A model generated the notes under the pieces. That model did not search any database. It had not been told where the DNA came from and saw only the letters and a list, made by a program, of their open reading frames with translations. A stretch of 64,000 nt of DNA from Branchiostoma floridae (Eukaryota; Chordata; Leptocardii; Amphioxiformes; Branchiostomatidae). The stretch spans positions 26,179,670 to 26,243,669 of the forward strand of contig NC_049981.1 in NCBI RefSeq assembly GCF_000003815.2, written 5' to 3'. Each line of letters begins with the position of its first letter. Position 1 is the stretch's first letter. Made by a program: the position numbers and the translations under genes. Shown in pieces: positions 47,187 to 56,400 of this stretch.

Positions 47187-48275
47187 TGTATATGTGTGTG
47201 TGTTTGTGTGTATATGCGGCCCTTCTCTGTGAAGAAGATTAGGACACTAATCATCAATTGCAAAATTGTAATTTGTGCAGTAATACTGACTGGAACACCA
47301 TGCAAAAGACACAAGTTACTCCCTAAGTTTTAGACATATCTTCAAAGATGAAGGTCTGCCGTGCATCTGCCTTTAGGGAATAGAAACTATAAACTAAAAT
47401 CCCGTCGTGATTGTGTACCGGTGCTGGGATTGCCATACTTCTACCATCGTGCTGAAATCATATCGCTATGGGCCATAGCGCTGAAGGGTGATACAGCCTG
47501 TACAGGTACGCCTCTGTCAGGCCGGAGGTTCACTCACAGTCTAGCCAAGTATCACCTAGATCGCGGTCGTTGCGGTGAGAGAATATTGTTGCAGGAGCCA
47601 GTGAAAGATTACTCAACGTTGAGGCGCAATAGCTTTTTTCCATGTGCTAAATCTAGCGTAGCTGAAGTGCACTTTCCACCCTAGGTTCGATTACTACGCC
47701 CACACGGATGGATGTCTTCACGGTGTACCCTCCGGTTAAAGCAACGCCACGTCACGAATAGCAAAATGTTTTGACAAGCACGTTCTTATCACTATCATGG
47801 TATCTGTTATTTTGTAAAATACCGAATATTGGGAATTTGGAACATGCGGTGTTGTAATCTTAAAACTGATATGGGCACAACATTTATGTAAGATGATAAA
47901 TGAAAAAAAAAGCTCGTAGAAAGAACGAACCGTTGCCAGTGTAGGCTTATGATGGATGTTTGGCAACCATACCCTCTGGCAATGGACAGTCAAGCGAGTA
48001 AAGTCATTATCGGAAAAATGATAGTCTCTGCAGATCGTTCGTGGCCAGCTGGCTGTAGCCGTTACAATATCCAAAAAACTGGAAGCTCCAATATCGCACG
48101 CGTTAGCCGTCTGTCGATGACAATACTCTTCATTTATGCAGCATCCTATACACTCTCTCTAATTATATAAGGAAATTAAAATGTGGATGGACTCACCAAT
48201 AGGAACATCTACGGTGTGGTCAGAGCCAACGGTAGTCCAGCAGAGGAATGTAGCTAACAGTACTAATGCAGTCAT
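19204..48275 (-). CDS. Ionotropic glutamate receptor subunit, delta/epsilon-like (gene B, complete)
   Basis: Eighteen coding exons (E1 48197-48275 down to E18 19204-19551) join in one frame of 2922 nt, 973 aa, the usual iGluR size. Residues 1 to about 17 form a signal peptide, followed by VDVPIGAIFDKA, a classic amino-terminal-domain start. The amino-terminal domain runs to about 405. S1 is about 430-557, with the ligand Arg at 519. M1 is about 559-577. The pore loop has Arg610. M3 is about 625-647, with SYTANLAAY at 639-647. S2 is about 655-795, with Asp726 and Cys740/Cys796. M4 is about 817-838. The tail has Cys915/917/918 and 934/936 and ends T-K-L. The subunit should act as a plasma-membrane cation channel or receptor. 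TTDRE, Asp726 and the S-A-V string fit GluD or lancelet GluE better than AMPA, kainate or NMDA types. Ligand and subfamily are inference. Confidence 0.95.
19778..20039 (-). CDS. Gene B exon 17 (end of S2, M4)
   Basis: A 262-nt exon between tttcag and gtacga. It encodes [18 protein letters not shown], Cys796, M4 ([18 protein letters not shown]), then a basic, Cys-containing juxtamembrane segment ([11 protein letters not shown]) that could be palmitoylated. Confidence 0.96.
20385..20541 (-). CDS. Gene B exon 16 (S2, acidic ligand residue)
   Basis: A 157-nt exon between tttctag and gtaagt. It encodes [14 protein letters not shown] with Asp726, DRDPTC with Cys740, and [18 protein letters not shown], which has the canonical GYGIA...GS. 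Confidence 0.95.
20916..21061 (-). CDS. Gene B exon 15 (ligand-binding S2)
   Basis: A 146-nt exon between ctctcag and the weak donor gtttgt. [13 protein letters not shown] aligns with the GluD-type 'YGTVR.SAV' string, and the exon ends in R-R-V-K-Q. It has no ORF of useful length and was found by homology and phase. Confidence 0.88.
21332..21506 (-). CDS. Gene B exon 14 (M3 gate)
   Basis: A 175-nt exon between tccag and gtaaga. [18 protein letters not shown] leads into M3 with [17 protein letters not shown], then [10 protein letters not shown]. The match to gene A is very close across M3. Confidence 0.98.
21977..22139 (-). CDS. Gene B exon 13 (M1 and pore loop, Arg at Q/R site)
   Basis: A 163-nt exon between ccctag and gtaacg. 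It encodes M1 ([17 protein letters not shown]), an acidic linker, then [13 protein letters not shown]. The AGA codon at 21983-21981 gives Arg610 at the AMPA/kainate Q/R position, as in gene A. Confidence 0.96.
22140..24109 (-). other. Intron 12 of gene B, 2 kb, AT-rich with inverted repeats
   Basis: Very AT-rich. It carries a perfect 23-bp inverted pair (23176-23198 and 23850-23872), a related 'gtccattccaag' copy near 22914, and a short direct repeat of 'gatgttaaarccatgtgacaa' around 22990-23030. No exon was recognised. Confidence 0.6.
23176..23872. mobile_element. Candidate foldback element, about 700 bp, with 23-bp inverted termini
   Basis: Positions 23176-23198 (agagtccattccaagacacc then atg) are the exact reverse complement of 23850-23872. 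The interior is AT-rich and non-coding, as in MITE-like elements. No target-site duplication was confirmed, so the boundaries are uncertain. Confidence 0.45.
24110..24268 (-). CDS. Gene B exon 12 (S1, Arg anchor)
   Basis: A 159-nt phase-0 exon between tgtag and gtaccc. It contains [12 protein letters not shown], with Arg519 as the ligand carboxylate anchor. Gene A has T-P-D-R-E, so the Pro two residues before Arg519 is replaced by Thr here. It ends KPFHLK before M1. Confidence 0.96.
24386..24577 (-). CDS. Gene B exon 11 (ligand-binding S1)
   Basis: A 192-nt phase-0 exon between tacag and gtgagt, 64 codons. [22 protein letters not shown] and [16 protein letters not shown] are standard S1 strings. 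It is 3 codons longer than gene A in the loop before YSGF. Confidence 0.97.
24950..25054 (-). CDS. Gene B exon 10 (linker into S1)
   Basis: A 105-nt phase-0 exon between cctcag and gtgtgg. It starts [18 protein letters not shown] and ends [11 protein letters not shown], the first S1 strand. Confidence 0.95.
25987..26112 (-). CDS. Gene B exon 9 (end of amino-terminal domain)
   Basis: A 126-nt phase-0 exon between gtgcag and gtaaag, 42 codons from [15 protein letters not shown] to N-P-W. It is the same length as the gene A exon but more divergent in the middle. Confidence 0.92.
26347..26410 (-). CDS. Gene B exon 8 (amino-terminal domain)
   Basis: A 64-nt exon between tatag and gtacgg. It encodes [21 protein letters not shown] after completing an Arg codon, with length and phase equal to those of gene A. 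Confidence 0.92.
26654..26751 (-). CDS. Gene B exon 7 (amino-terminal domain)
   Basis: A 98-nt exon between gtttag and gtgatc that begins [15 protein letters not shown]. It has 31 of 32 residues identical to gene A exon 7, the most conserved amino-terminal-domain exon of the pair. Confidence 0.95.
27480..27727. other. Assembly gap 1 (248 N) with identical 38-bp flanks
   Basis: The 38 bases at 27442-27479 are identical to the 38 bases at 27728-27765. An identical overlap on both sides of a gap usually means two contigs that were not merged, so the true sequence may have no gap. Confidence 0.9.
28148..28315 (-). CDS. Gene B exon 6 (amino-terminal domain)
   Basis: A 168-nt phase-0 exon between ttcag and the weak donor gttaat. 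It carries [15 protein letters not shown] and [13 protein letters not shown], the homologue of 7272-7439. The polypyrimidine tract before its acceptor abuts a long compound microsatellite. Confidence 0.92.
28338..28510. repeat. Compound microsatellite (TC)n(TA)n(CG)n(TG)n(AG)n
   Basis: Five dinucleotide blocks follow one another. Positions 28387-28470 alternate pyrimidine and purine without exception over 84 bp, including a pure CG run around 28406-28422. In the direction of gene B the tract ends about 22 nt upstream of the exon 6 acceptor. Confidence 0.97.
29711..29810. other. Assembly gap 2 (100 N)
   Basis: Exactly 100 N, the usual placeholder for a gap of unknown size. It lies inside intron 5 of gene B, so the intron length is not certain. 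Confidence 0.95.
30300..30586 (+). mobile_element. Short retroposon with 16-bp target-site duplication
   Basis: The insert 30316-30570 is flanked by perfect copies of atatcatgtgtttgtt (30300-30315 and 30571-30586). It ends with AATAAA (30554-30559) and a short A-run directly before the second copy, the hallmark of LINE-driven insertion. The body contains two related units of about 103 bp (from 30332 and 30435) and no open frame. It could be the 3' end of a 5'-truncated LINE or an unclassified SINE. Confidence 0.8.
30662..30790. repeat. Near-perfect hairpin, 60-bp arms, 9-base loop
   Basis: 30662-30721 and 30731-30790 are reverse complements at 56 of 60 positions, separated by tgtgcatat. Both strands give open frames only because of the symmetry. 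It could be a foldback element or a precursor of small RNAs. Confidence 0.92.
31480..32250. repeat. Dispersed repeat, copy 1
   Basis: Contains phrases such as 'cataactcgaga', 'tttggtaggtggg', 'aggtactgcagc' and 'gtaatactaattatgcaaa', the last three in the same order as at 35740-36035. Internally related sub-blocks (31500-31660, 31680-31800) suggest a composite. It has no coding capacity. Confidence 0.7.
32380..33190. repeat. 163-bp tandem array
   Basis: The marker 'ggcccctgtaccctgg' (or ggctcctgtacc) starts at 32539, 32702, 32865 and 33027, giving a period of 162-163 bp. The middle units are nearly identical; flanking units at about 32390 and 33027-33190 are diverged. Each unit carries runs such as 'accaatttttgacc'. 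The long minus-strand open frame across it is a product of the repeat. Confidence 0.9.
33027..34400. repeat. Tandem duplication, two units of about 0.6 and 0.75 kb
   Basis: Unit 1 (about 33027-33645) and unit 2 (about 33646-34400) share, in order, 'ctgtaccctggta', 'tttggtatagataggcat', 'caatcagcgaagagga', 'ggctaattaatattcataag' and 'gttgacggtct'. Unit 2 has an extra G-rich insert (about 33975-34105) with runs of up to about 12 G. Confidence 0.85.
35350..35398. repeat. Small hairpin, about 19-bp arms
   Basis: Positions 35350-35368 and 35379-35398 are reverse complements with one bulged base. The loop is attacatgaa. Its function is unknown. Confidence 0.75.
35740..36035. repeat. Dispersed repeat, copy 2
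   Basis: A second copy of the family seen at 31800-32245, in the same orientation, beginning near 'gcataactcgagaag' and ending 'taatgaggaaagct'. Both lie in the same intron about 3.8 kb apart. Confidence 0.75.
37279..37332 (-). CDS. Gene B exon 5 (amino-terminal domain)
   Basis: A 54-nt phase-0 exon between a g-c-c-t-g acceptor context (cag) and gtaagt. It encodes [18 protein letters not shown] and is homologous to 344-397 of gene A with equal length and phase. Confidence 0.92.
37333..38815 (-). other. Intron 4 of gene B
   Basis: A 1.5 kb AT-rich intron. The minus-strand open frame at 38349-38573 was tested as an exon and rejected, because the flanking exons already join in phase with a continuous iGluR motif. 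Confidence 0.65.
38816..39024 (-). CDS. Gene B exon 4 (amino-terminal domain)
   Basis: A 209-nt exon between ccctag and gtaaga, 69 codons after completing an Ala codon. [17 protein letters not shown] carries the second Cys of the expected amino-terminal-domain disulfide. It ends in phase 0 and continues directly into exon 5 (ISE-ANKMG). An N-G-S sequon is present. Confidence 0.9.
39025..39522 (-). other. Intron 3 of gene B
   Basis: A 498-bp intron with GT...AG ends, placed between phase-1 ends of exons 3 and 4. Nothing else was recognised. Confidence 0.7.
39523..39780 (-). CDS. Gene B exon 3 (amino-terminal domain)
   Basis: A 258-nt exon between aaacag and gtaaat, 85 full codons. [17 protein letters not shown] and [10 protein letters not shown] match the iGluR 'C..l..GVaAI.GP.sS...VqsIc...evPHI' block. 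The first Cys should pair with the Cys in exon 4. Two TGACGTCA and two CACGTG palindromes fall inside the coding sequence (39646-39698). Confidence 0.96.
39781..45390 (-). other. Intron 2 of gene B, 5.6 kb
   Basis: Contains the CRE-rich inverted-end element described separately and an (aac)n run near 42259. Several 70-110-codon open frames on both strands (for example minus 43504-43836) show no family motif. Confidence 0.55.
41240..42079. mobile_element. CRE-rich non-autonomous element with inverted ends
   Basis: The 14-mer gggcttttgaggcc (41240-41253) recurs in reverse complement at 42066-42079. The interior of about 810 bp holds at least four TGACGTCA palindromes and Pu/Py phrases such as 'ccatcttggattttggg'. 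No transposase is seen. Outer boundaries may extend to a G-rich block at 41215-41232. Confidence 0.6.
45391..45549 (-). CDS. Gene B exon 2 (amino-terminal domain)
   Basis: A 159-nt exon between cttcag and gtactt. It encodes [20 protein letters not shown] then INEDKRILP, the first strand and helix of the LIVBP-like fold with its typical acidic 'EE.AF..AI..IN' pattern. It ends in phase 1. Confidence 0.95.
45550..48196 (-). other. Intron 1 of gene B, 2.6 kb
   Basis: AT-rich intron holding a TG microsatellite (described separately). Open frames at 47361-47684 (+) and 47736-48074 (-) show no recognised domain. Confidence 0.6.
47093..47213. repeat. TG/CA microsatellite
   Basis: About 120 bp of TG repeats with occasional TA, CG and TTT interruptions and an uninterrupted core of more than 40 bp. 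It yields spurious Val/Cys or His/Thr open frames. Confidence 0.97.
48197..48275 (-). CDS. Gene B exon 1 (start codon and signal peptide)
   Basis: The ATG at 48275-48273 has a purine at -3 (AAG-ATG). It is followed by a hydrophobic stretch [12 protein letters not shown] and a likely cleavage near T-V-G-S. The exon ends in phase 1 at gtgagt after V-D-V-P-I. It joins exon 2 to give PIGAIFDKA, which fixes both the start and the splice. Confidence 0.9.
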
Positions 48276-51200
48276 CTTGCTTGACGTAGGCCTCACCACA
48301 ACTGCCTTGGACAGACCTTTCGTTTATACCTGAATAATGTCCTCCCGACAGCTTCTCTAGCAGCTTGGAAAGTCAAAATACAACTCAGTTAAAGTGTCGC
48401 GGTGGGTAGAGCAACGCTTATAGAAAACCTGCCGTACTATGCTCTACTGCAGTGACGTCTTCTGGCTAAACATCCAGCAAATAACCCTTTTCCCCACGGT
48501 TTGAGCAGTCTTGACTGGTGGATTATGGGTAAGAGGATTATTAGCACGTGGCAGGTGGAATATTGATGCCTCCTCCGCGAGTTGTGATCAATTTGATGAA
48601 ACGTTCTCGCAGCTCGGGGAGGAGAGATTTACTTATATAGGAAGAGTAATTTCCCCGGGTCTGGACTCTGAGGGGTGGTAATAACAATCAAAGGATAGAG
48701 GACAGCGCATCCTGTGGGGAATCTGGTGTGGGGAGATTCCTACCCAATTCCGAAGGGCACGAAGCACGGAATGAGAATTTTATCCAACGTCTGAAAGTAT
48801 CAGCTAGCGTAATAGGCACCGGCGCTTCCACGAAATAGCATCTGCAATAGATACAGGCCAGCAACGTTTGTTACCGCAAATAGGGTTTTCTTTAATGTTA
48901 TATGGGACGTGGCGACTGGTGATAACTCAGAAGTATTGCCTGCACAGATAGCTGGCCATGTTGGTCATTAGACTCTCTCAAAAGTTACGTTTGTCATATA
49001 ACTTTCTGGAAACAAGAGAGCTCATGTATTTATTCGTTGAGAAAACACATGATCCGTGCATGTGTAACTGCTTACCCATTAATCAGAAAACACAAATATA
49101 CAAGTAAGTGTGACAATGAATAAAGCATGGTAATATGAACATGCTCATGTGCCTCATAGAAGACTCGAGTTGAATACAAAGTCACGTACAGTTCTATTCT
49201 CCAATTCACCACAGATGGCAACGTTGATGAATACGTTCTATTTCAGCGGTATACAAAAACATGCGCACGAGACAATTACTACATTAGAGGAATTCTGACA
49301 GGCTCAATAATTCATAACATAATCACTGCGACTTCAAACCAATCACACTAAACCAATTGCAATAATATCATATAAAATCATAGTCATATATTGTCTGATT
49401 CAGATCACATCGCTAACGCCACAATTGTCTAAGCTTAGAGAAAAACGTGAAGAGTATTGATTTCCTTAAGTTTTTGACATTATGCAAACCTGACTTTGCA
49501 GAGTGCTCGCAAGAAATTACGTCGGATGAATCTAAACCCTATTCGCCAAAGGAAAGAAAATTCGGCATTCAGGATGTTATATTCTGGGTACCATTCAAAT
49601 AGCGAATAAAGCAAAGCAGACGACTATCTCCGACTACGTTATAATGGTCCGATCTGGAGTGTGGGTCCCATATGTTACTTAGATATTGTGTTCATTGGAT
49701 GCGTTGGCACGAAAGCCATTTATGAGCTACTTTACACTACCACGGCAGTGTTTGTGATCTCTGGGATTATCTTCCATACCTCAAGTGCCCTTGAGAGATG
49801 GCGGTGTGTCACTGTAAACGGCACATGGCCACACTTTCGGCGTCTTTAGATAATAGAGCCCATACGTCATAAATTACTAAGGATCACAGCAGCAAGGAGA
49901 ACCTCCTTGAGACATTAAGGCGGGCTGTCTCGCAGACACGGTCGATAAGGAGCTTCATTATTACACCATTTGTAAGAGTTGGAAGTGCAAGGACGGGGAT
50001 AGCGGGATCTCCAGCAGGAAATGTGCACACATCGATGGATTGTTATAGGTCTTAGCGCGACATAAAGACCGAAGACAGATACGGCGGATAAAGAAGTCTA
50101 CCCGTTGTAATCCATCAGGTAGTTAATGAGCACAAGCATAAGAACCGTATTGGAAGTAGAAACGCCATGATTGGGTTTTAGCTGTAGACGAAGACACGAA
50201 AGCAAACTTTCAACAACTGGAAAACACGTACATTGCATTGGACTGCAATCATCGCATTATGATGCAAGGCAAATGTTCTGGTGTAGCATCCAATAGGGCT
50301 TTTATTAGCAATACCTTATCTTTCACAGTATTTTTCACCGTTTGACCTGTACGTGAGGATGATGCTAATTCTGTGATATATACAGGCTTCCTTTCTACCG
50401 GAGGCAGAGGAAGATGGCTCGCAGACGCCTGTTCTCATCAAGCAGCTGTTAATCTGTGAACTGTAGACGCCGAATGCATACTGATGGTATGTTTTCCCTG
50501 TGCAGCTCTATGGAAGGAAACCCACACCAAGTCCTGCACTGGTGTCAAGTATATACCTGAATGGTTGAAAAATTGTGAAATACAACACTGACACGGTCCT
50601 TGACTGGTATAAATGAATGCAAATAAAAACATGAAACGCAATACTGACACCGACCTACAATATGGTAAAAACGGTGTGTTGGGTGTGGACGCGCCCTCTA
50701 CATGTCAGAGACTTGTACAATGACCTGTACTTCCGACGGGACGTTTGTCATTTACGTGTACGAATGCCTACGTTGTACTTAAAGAAAACGGCTACGGAAT
50801 TGTCGTGGCAATTAATGACGTTTTGGGATCACAGTTTATTAAAGTAAGGCCGGATATAAAATTAACTGAAAATGAAAAAGTAGTAATTTGAGTTATAATG
50901 GTTTTCTCTCATCTTTACTAGTGGTTGTTAAAACCTGGATAACGGCTACTGGATGAAAGGCGATTACATTTGAGGTACATCTTCTTCTACAGGCCTGATT
51001 GTAGATGGCCATACGACACGTGTAAAACGGACTGAGTGTGATCAAAGCCACGGTGCTCTTAACCGTTTCTTCTCTACGTAACGTCGATAAGATCAACCTA
51101 CAAAGGCCGAACTTATAAATCACTGTCTAGTGTGACGGTGGAGCAAACGTCAGCCATCCTCGATTCCACGCTGAAAATATACATGTATGGAATATATCCA

Positions 51201-53240
51201 ATTAAACTATTTAATTTTAGTGGCCACGGTTATGTCATTAATTGTCTTCTTTGGTGTCGGGTAATACACTAAGGCACTTTAGCCTGAGCGCATTGGACAT
51301 CTGTCAACTTCAACCACTGTCAAAGACGTGACCCTCTATGAGTGACACTGGTAGCTTATAGCTACCCTCATTCCTCAAGCGTGTCGTATCGACAACTGGA
51401 TATGGGCTTACGTAGCTTCAAACAAATCCGCCACCCAATTACATGTAGAAGTCCAAGTCAGGGCAACTGGGTTTGTGCCAAGATTCGGTGGTCTCTTATC
51501 AACTGTCAAGGAAAACCAGTCCCAATTTTTTACACAAAAGTTCTGTACTTTAAAATTTGTTTAAAACTGTAGTATCGATCAAACGCTTGCCTCGTATACG
51601 TATCCTGTATACTCATTACGGTCTAAAATATTTTACAACATCTACATTGTAACTACAGTTGGGACCAGTGCAACAGAAAGACACGCAAGTATCCTGATGG
51701 TCCAATATCTCTGCACACGTGAAAAGACGTAACTCCGACAACAATTTAACACTAACATCGTTCTACCTGATGGCGGCGAAATATCTTAAACATATGATGC
51801 CACCTGACCATCAAAACCGCCGACCTACGGAAAGCAGCCAGAAAATGTGAAACTTAACACAGCGATACGCATGTATAATGGAATGGCTAGAAAATGTGAA
51901 ACTCAATACACAAAGGGTTGAATAGCACACAGGTCGAGGAGTCACTCTTATGTTGGCTGAAGGGAGCTACAGGCAATCTGCTGGGAACATCTAATGGACA
52001 TCCTTTTACCCCCTGCTGAAGACCAGGAACCACTGGGTGTAAGGTCATACTATGCCGTGATGGACTGACATACCGACAGCAGCAGAATATGACAAATGCA
52101 AATGCCAATGCAATGTTGTTGTTTTTTTGGTGTTTTTTTTTCCCAAGGTTGGGCAGAAAATGGAATTAGTCAGAGGCTAAAACTTATGTTGAAACAAAGG
52201 AGCTGACGTATACATGCAATTAACGTGCTCCCTTGTATCTAGGTTTGTACAGTTAACTGCCACGCCCTATTCAAATAAAATTGCTTTCAACGTTTAGATG
52301 ATAATAAGTGATAATGGAACTTTGGTTCCAACGAGGTTACACGTGAGCATTTATCAACGAGGTTACATTTTAGTATGCAGGACCTGCACCGAACACACCT
52401 GTGCTGAAATCGCATCTGAAGTAATGGAAACGGCATAAAATAGCCATTAAAGCAGGTAGTGTGTAGTTTGGAATGTTTAGCCGACAAGTATGCTTATTCT
52501 TGATGATAGGCAGACTGACTTTGAGATCAGGAAGAAGTTAACATTTACAAAGTTAGCCCCCAGTGCCCCATGATTACATTCACGAAGAGCTATGCCGGTT
52601 TAAGCGCTATTAAAGCAAGCAAGGTGACCTGCCATTCACAGGTCCTGACAAGCCTGTAATTATATCAGAAGTAATGTCAAAATCATCGCCGTCTCATTAG
52701 GCTGGAACGTGTGACAAATGACCTGTCCTGACCGTGTCCTTGCCAAGTACCCGTGCATGGACGCCGCTGGGGGCTCCGGTGGTTACTCGTAACTTTTGCT
52801 TGATTAGAATATAAAAGTCATTTCATGACCATTTAAATTGTTCGCAGTTTTCATAAAGATAATAATGAAGATTATGTCGAAGCTGACATTTTTTAGATTC
52901 AGTTTTTTGTTAGTTTCTCAATTAATGTTCATCGTACAAATGTATCTGGAGGAGATCTAACATCGGCATGCAGGGTACGTTCGTACTACATTACGCTACG
53001 CTACACAACCACATTGAAATTCACCTCGTCACACCAACTCAGCAAATAAAACTGACCTTAAATGACCGTTATCTAGAACATTTGAAACTTATTGAGGCAT
53101 GAGGAGAATGCAAGATTTCCCCGAGAACAATACGAGAAACTGCCTGTCTATGTATGTCTTGAGCTGAAGCAAATGCAATTGATGGCTTGCATTTTGAATG
53201 TATAAATTCATCGTTAAAGAATACGTGAATTGAATAGGGA
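48276..53240. other. Upstream flank of gene B
   Basis: About 5 kb that must include the gene B promoter. Apart from the weak TATA box, no promoter element, exon or repeat was recognised. Scattered 60-76-codon frames look random. Confidence 0.5.
48323..48328 (-). promoter_or_regulatory. Possible TATA box of gene B
   Basis: TATAAA on the minus strand lies about 48 nt upstream of the ATG. Transcription would then start near 48295 with a 5' UTR of about 20 nt. A longer or spliced leader is equally possible, so this is a weak call. Confidence 0.25.
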
Positions 53241-53477
53241 GTGGCGTCGGGCGTGGCGTAACTGGTAGAGCTTTCGGCTCGGAATCTATGGGTCCTGAGT
53301 TCGATTTCCACCGTGCCCCCGACGTTGTGCCCTTGGGAAAGGCACTTTACACGACTTTCCTTCTGTCTGTACCGTGTATGTGGCATTGTTAATATAAGTT
53401 ACAAAAACTTGAGTGCAGTGCCACATCGTCCTCGTCTGTCCAAAAGCAAATAGAAAAAAAAAAGAATTGAATAGGGA
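53227..53477 (+). mobile_element. tRNA-derived SINE with 14-bp target-site duplication
   Basis: The insert 53241-53463 is flanked by perfect copies of gaattgaataggga (53227-53240 and 53464-53477). Its 5' part (53246-53323) is tRNA-like, with matching ends gtcggg/cccgac, box A tggcgtaactggtagagc (53254-53271) and box B gagttcgatttcca (53297-53310). It is followed by a 'cttgggaaaggcactt' tail region common in marine invertebrate SINEs and a poly-A end. Confidence 0.88.
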
Positions 53478-56400
53478 ACTGTGTTAACATTTACTGAATA
53501 ATGTTTTGATTAAGTCAACGCTGGAGCATCTTACAGCATTTATCTTACAGCAATTACTATCTGCTATTGACAGAAATAGACGTTCAGTGTATACTAGCCT
53601 TTGCTATGGTTTTAGCAATTTATTGCTTATATGCTCCTACCAGCAGGGTGTAGAATTGGGGGAGGAAGTTCAAAACATCTATGTTCCCAAAGGAGAAACA
53701 TCTTGTTATCTCAGTCTTGATGCATGCATGCTGAAGGTCTATAGAGAATACAGAAATTCGAGACAGCATCTCGGAAGAAACAGCATAATGTCACAAGTCA
53801 CGAGATTGGAGCAGAGAGCGTGTTGCTAGCAGATATTGATAGGGTTATGCGAAGGACACTGCTGAAAGCCATACAGCCTCTTCAGATACCATCTTCCCAT
53901 CTGAGTGATGGCATTGCTGGGGTATTCATGTTCGCGGTGAAAGTACTCCTGCTCCTGACAAAACGATACAACATTCTGTATACATAGTTATCGCCTTTAC
54001 CTTACCCAACTCATTAATCTAGACTTCATTTTGTACAGTGCAGTTAACTAGAGTACAGCAAATGTTATCGTTAAAAAGTGCGGTAGTTAGTGTATTCATT
54101 TGGAGGGTTAAGAAATTATTGGAACCAGCCATTTTGTTGTGCTTCAACTGAAACAACATTAAGGATGCAAACTAGGGCCCAGTGCTTTAGGATGGCTACG
54201 AATGCAAAGACGATGTTATTCAATATGACCTCGCGCCCGTGAGCTTCCTTATTTTTCACACCCGAAAGCGCACATTATTTGCACCTGTTCGCAAAATAAA
54301 TCCGCCAATGCCTGAAGGCTGTGATTCCATCTCTCCGCCATTACCGCAAAGACAATTTTCTTCATCCTGTCGTGTCACTAAAATGTTGCCCAGACCAGCA
54401 CCTTTGGCTTGATTTATCACTTTCTCTTCGCAACGTTGCAGAACAGCTATGATTACTGTCATGTGGATGCTTTTTGTTCTTATCTGATAACCACAGCAGG
54501 TGATGGCGTCATTCTGTAGGGCAGGTACAGAATGGCAATTATCCATTATGTCTTCTGATAACGGATGCATGGAAAAGCCACAATATTACCGAAAGCCAAG
54601 ATAATACTTTCCCACGGTATTAATAGAAGATGTGCATATTGCGACCTCTAACAGTACTCTGATACTAGTTAGACGGCATTGCACAAAGATGCTCTGCTCA
54701 TTAAAGGTAGACCTTAACTTCAGAGAGCTGGGTCCTCTGACAACAGAAAAAAAAATCCAAAAGCTAATAAAGGGAGCAGAGTACATGTAATAAGGTACAG
54801 TAAAAATGGCAAACAAAAACTGCGAGAGAGCAAGGTTGGCAATGACCACGATGGATTTCAGTTCATCAGAAGACAGAAAAATGATGAGAAACGAAAATTT
54901 AGATTTTTTCCCCCGGAATCTTGTTGTTCCTGTCTTTTCTTAATTTGTGAGGCACGCTGTTTTTACGTCATTGAAGGTACAACGGCCTTACACATCTCAG
55001 AAGCACTTCCTGACCTTGTAGGAAATGCTTTACGGACGTACAGCTGTTAGTCACGGAGGTCGACACTTATGACGTTAACATTTCAAGTTAAAACCAATTA
55101 CAAGATTAGGAGGAATCAACCTAAACATGTAATGACTGACTGAGACTTGGCTGAGGTTTAGCATTAAAACAGCACTCCTCAGCCAGCATGTACTAAGTAC
55201 CCACGTAGCTCCAGATGTTTGCCACTTGATAACACGACAATTCTTCGGGGAGCTTCTATCTCTATATATTTAGCAACGAAACTGGGGGCAATTTGGATGT
55301 GTTTGAAGGCAATAATTACAAACGTTATCATTAGCTTAACTAAAAATGCATTATTAGGATTTCGTCTGGAAGGTACTGTGATAAGAGGTAGGAAATTACT
55401 TCACGTGAACTTCTATATTGGCAGCCTTCATGGGTACAATAACTTTTTGTCATTTAACTTCAACTTCAATTTTCTAACTTGGGATGGCACATCTACATAT
55501 CATTAGCCACAATAAGACATTTGTTTCAAATGTTCAATGCAGAAACACAGTCAAGCCTGACATGCAAAGCAACATTTTCTATGGCTTGAGGACGTTTTTT
55601 TAAAACTCATTGTACAATACGGTTTGACATAATTCCGCCCGATAACGAAAGAGGCACAACAAAGAACGAAAAAGGAGACAAAAAGGAACAAAGTTTTCTT
55701 GTTAAATGCAACATTGCGAGTGTTAAACACCATTCCCGCATGGAGTGTCAATGTCTGCACTTCAAAATGATGGGGCGTACCCGAATAGCATTTAATGCTT
55801 CGACGGTTCCTTTTCTTTCCTTAGGGAGAAAAATCGATAAAGACTTGAGTCCGACAGGAAGTCTTGGCTTGAACTGTGACCTACGCTACTTAAAGTTATA
55901 TTCCCCGTGGAGGAAATAGATCATGTACACAACGCAGTTTTCTGCTGCGGGAGGCATTTACATCAATGGAAACATTTCCCTTACAGAAGTATCTAGAGCG
56001 TAAGAGAACTAGAGTCTTCTTTTGTATAAAGTAAATCAACCCGATCCGATAAATGCGTCTACATAGAAGACAGACGTGACAATTTGCATCATTGAAAATC
56101 ATCGGATGTATAGGCACAAGACAGAGGTGAGGTCGGAATTACGTCACATAATCTACAGTCTTATCGGTAACGTTAACCTTCGCGACAATAGTTTTGATGA
56201 TGTCCATGCATATATTCCCGTCACCACGAGTATGTATTACAGAAGTTCTTTGCTATTTATTGTAAATAGTCACTATCAACTAACCTACGTGAATGGAACA
56301 CCGACCAGATCATTTTGTGCACATGGCGCAAACACACTAAACAACGCTTTACATCAATGACAAGAGTTCAACGAACGGATACCTGTACCAACCAATGTTT

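Noticed and set aside
47078-47333. Open frames rich in Val/Cys and His/Thr
   Set aside because: They are translations of the TG microsatellite.
53246-53323. Functional tRNA gene
   Set aside because: Box A and B are present, but the acceptor stem has a mismatch, there is no clean anticodon arm, and the unit is embedded in a TSD-flanked element with a poly-A tail, so it is a SINE head.
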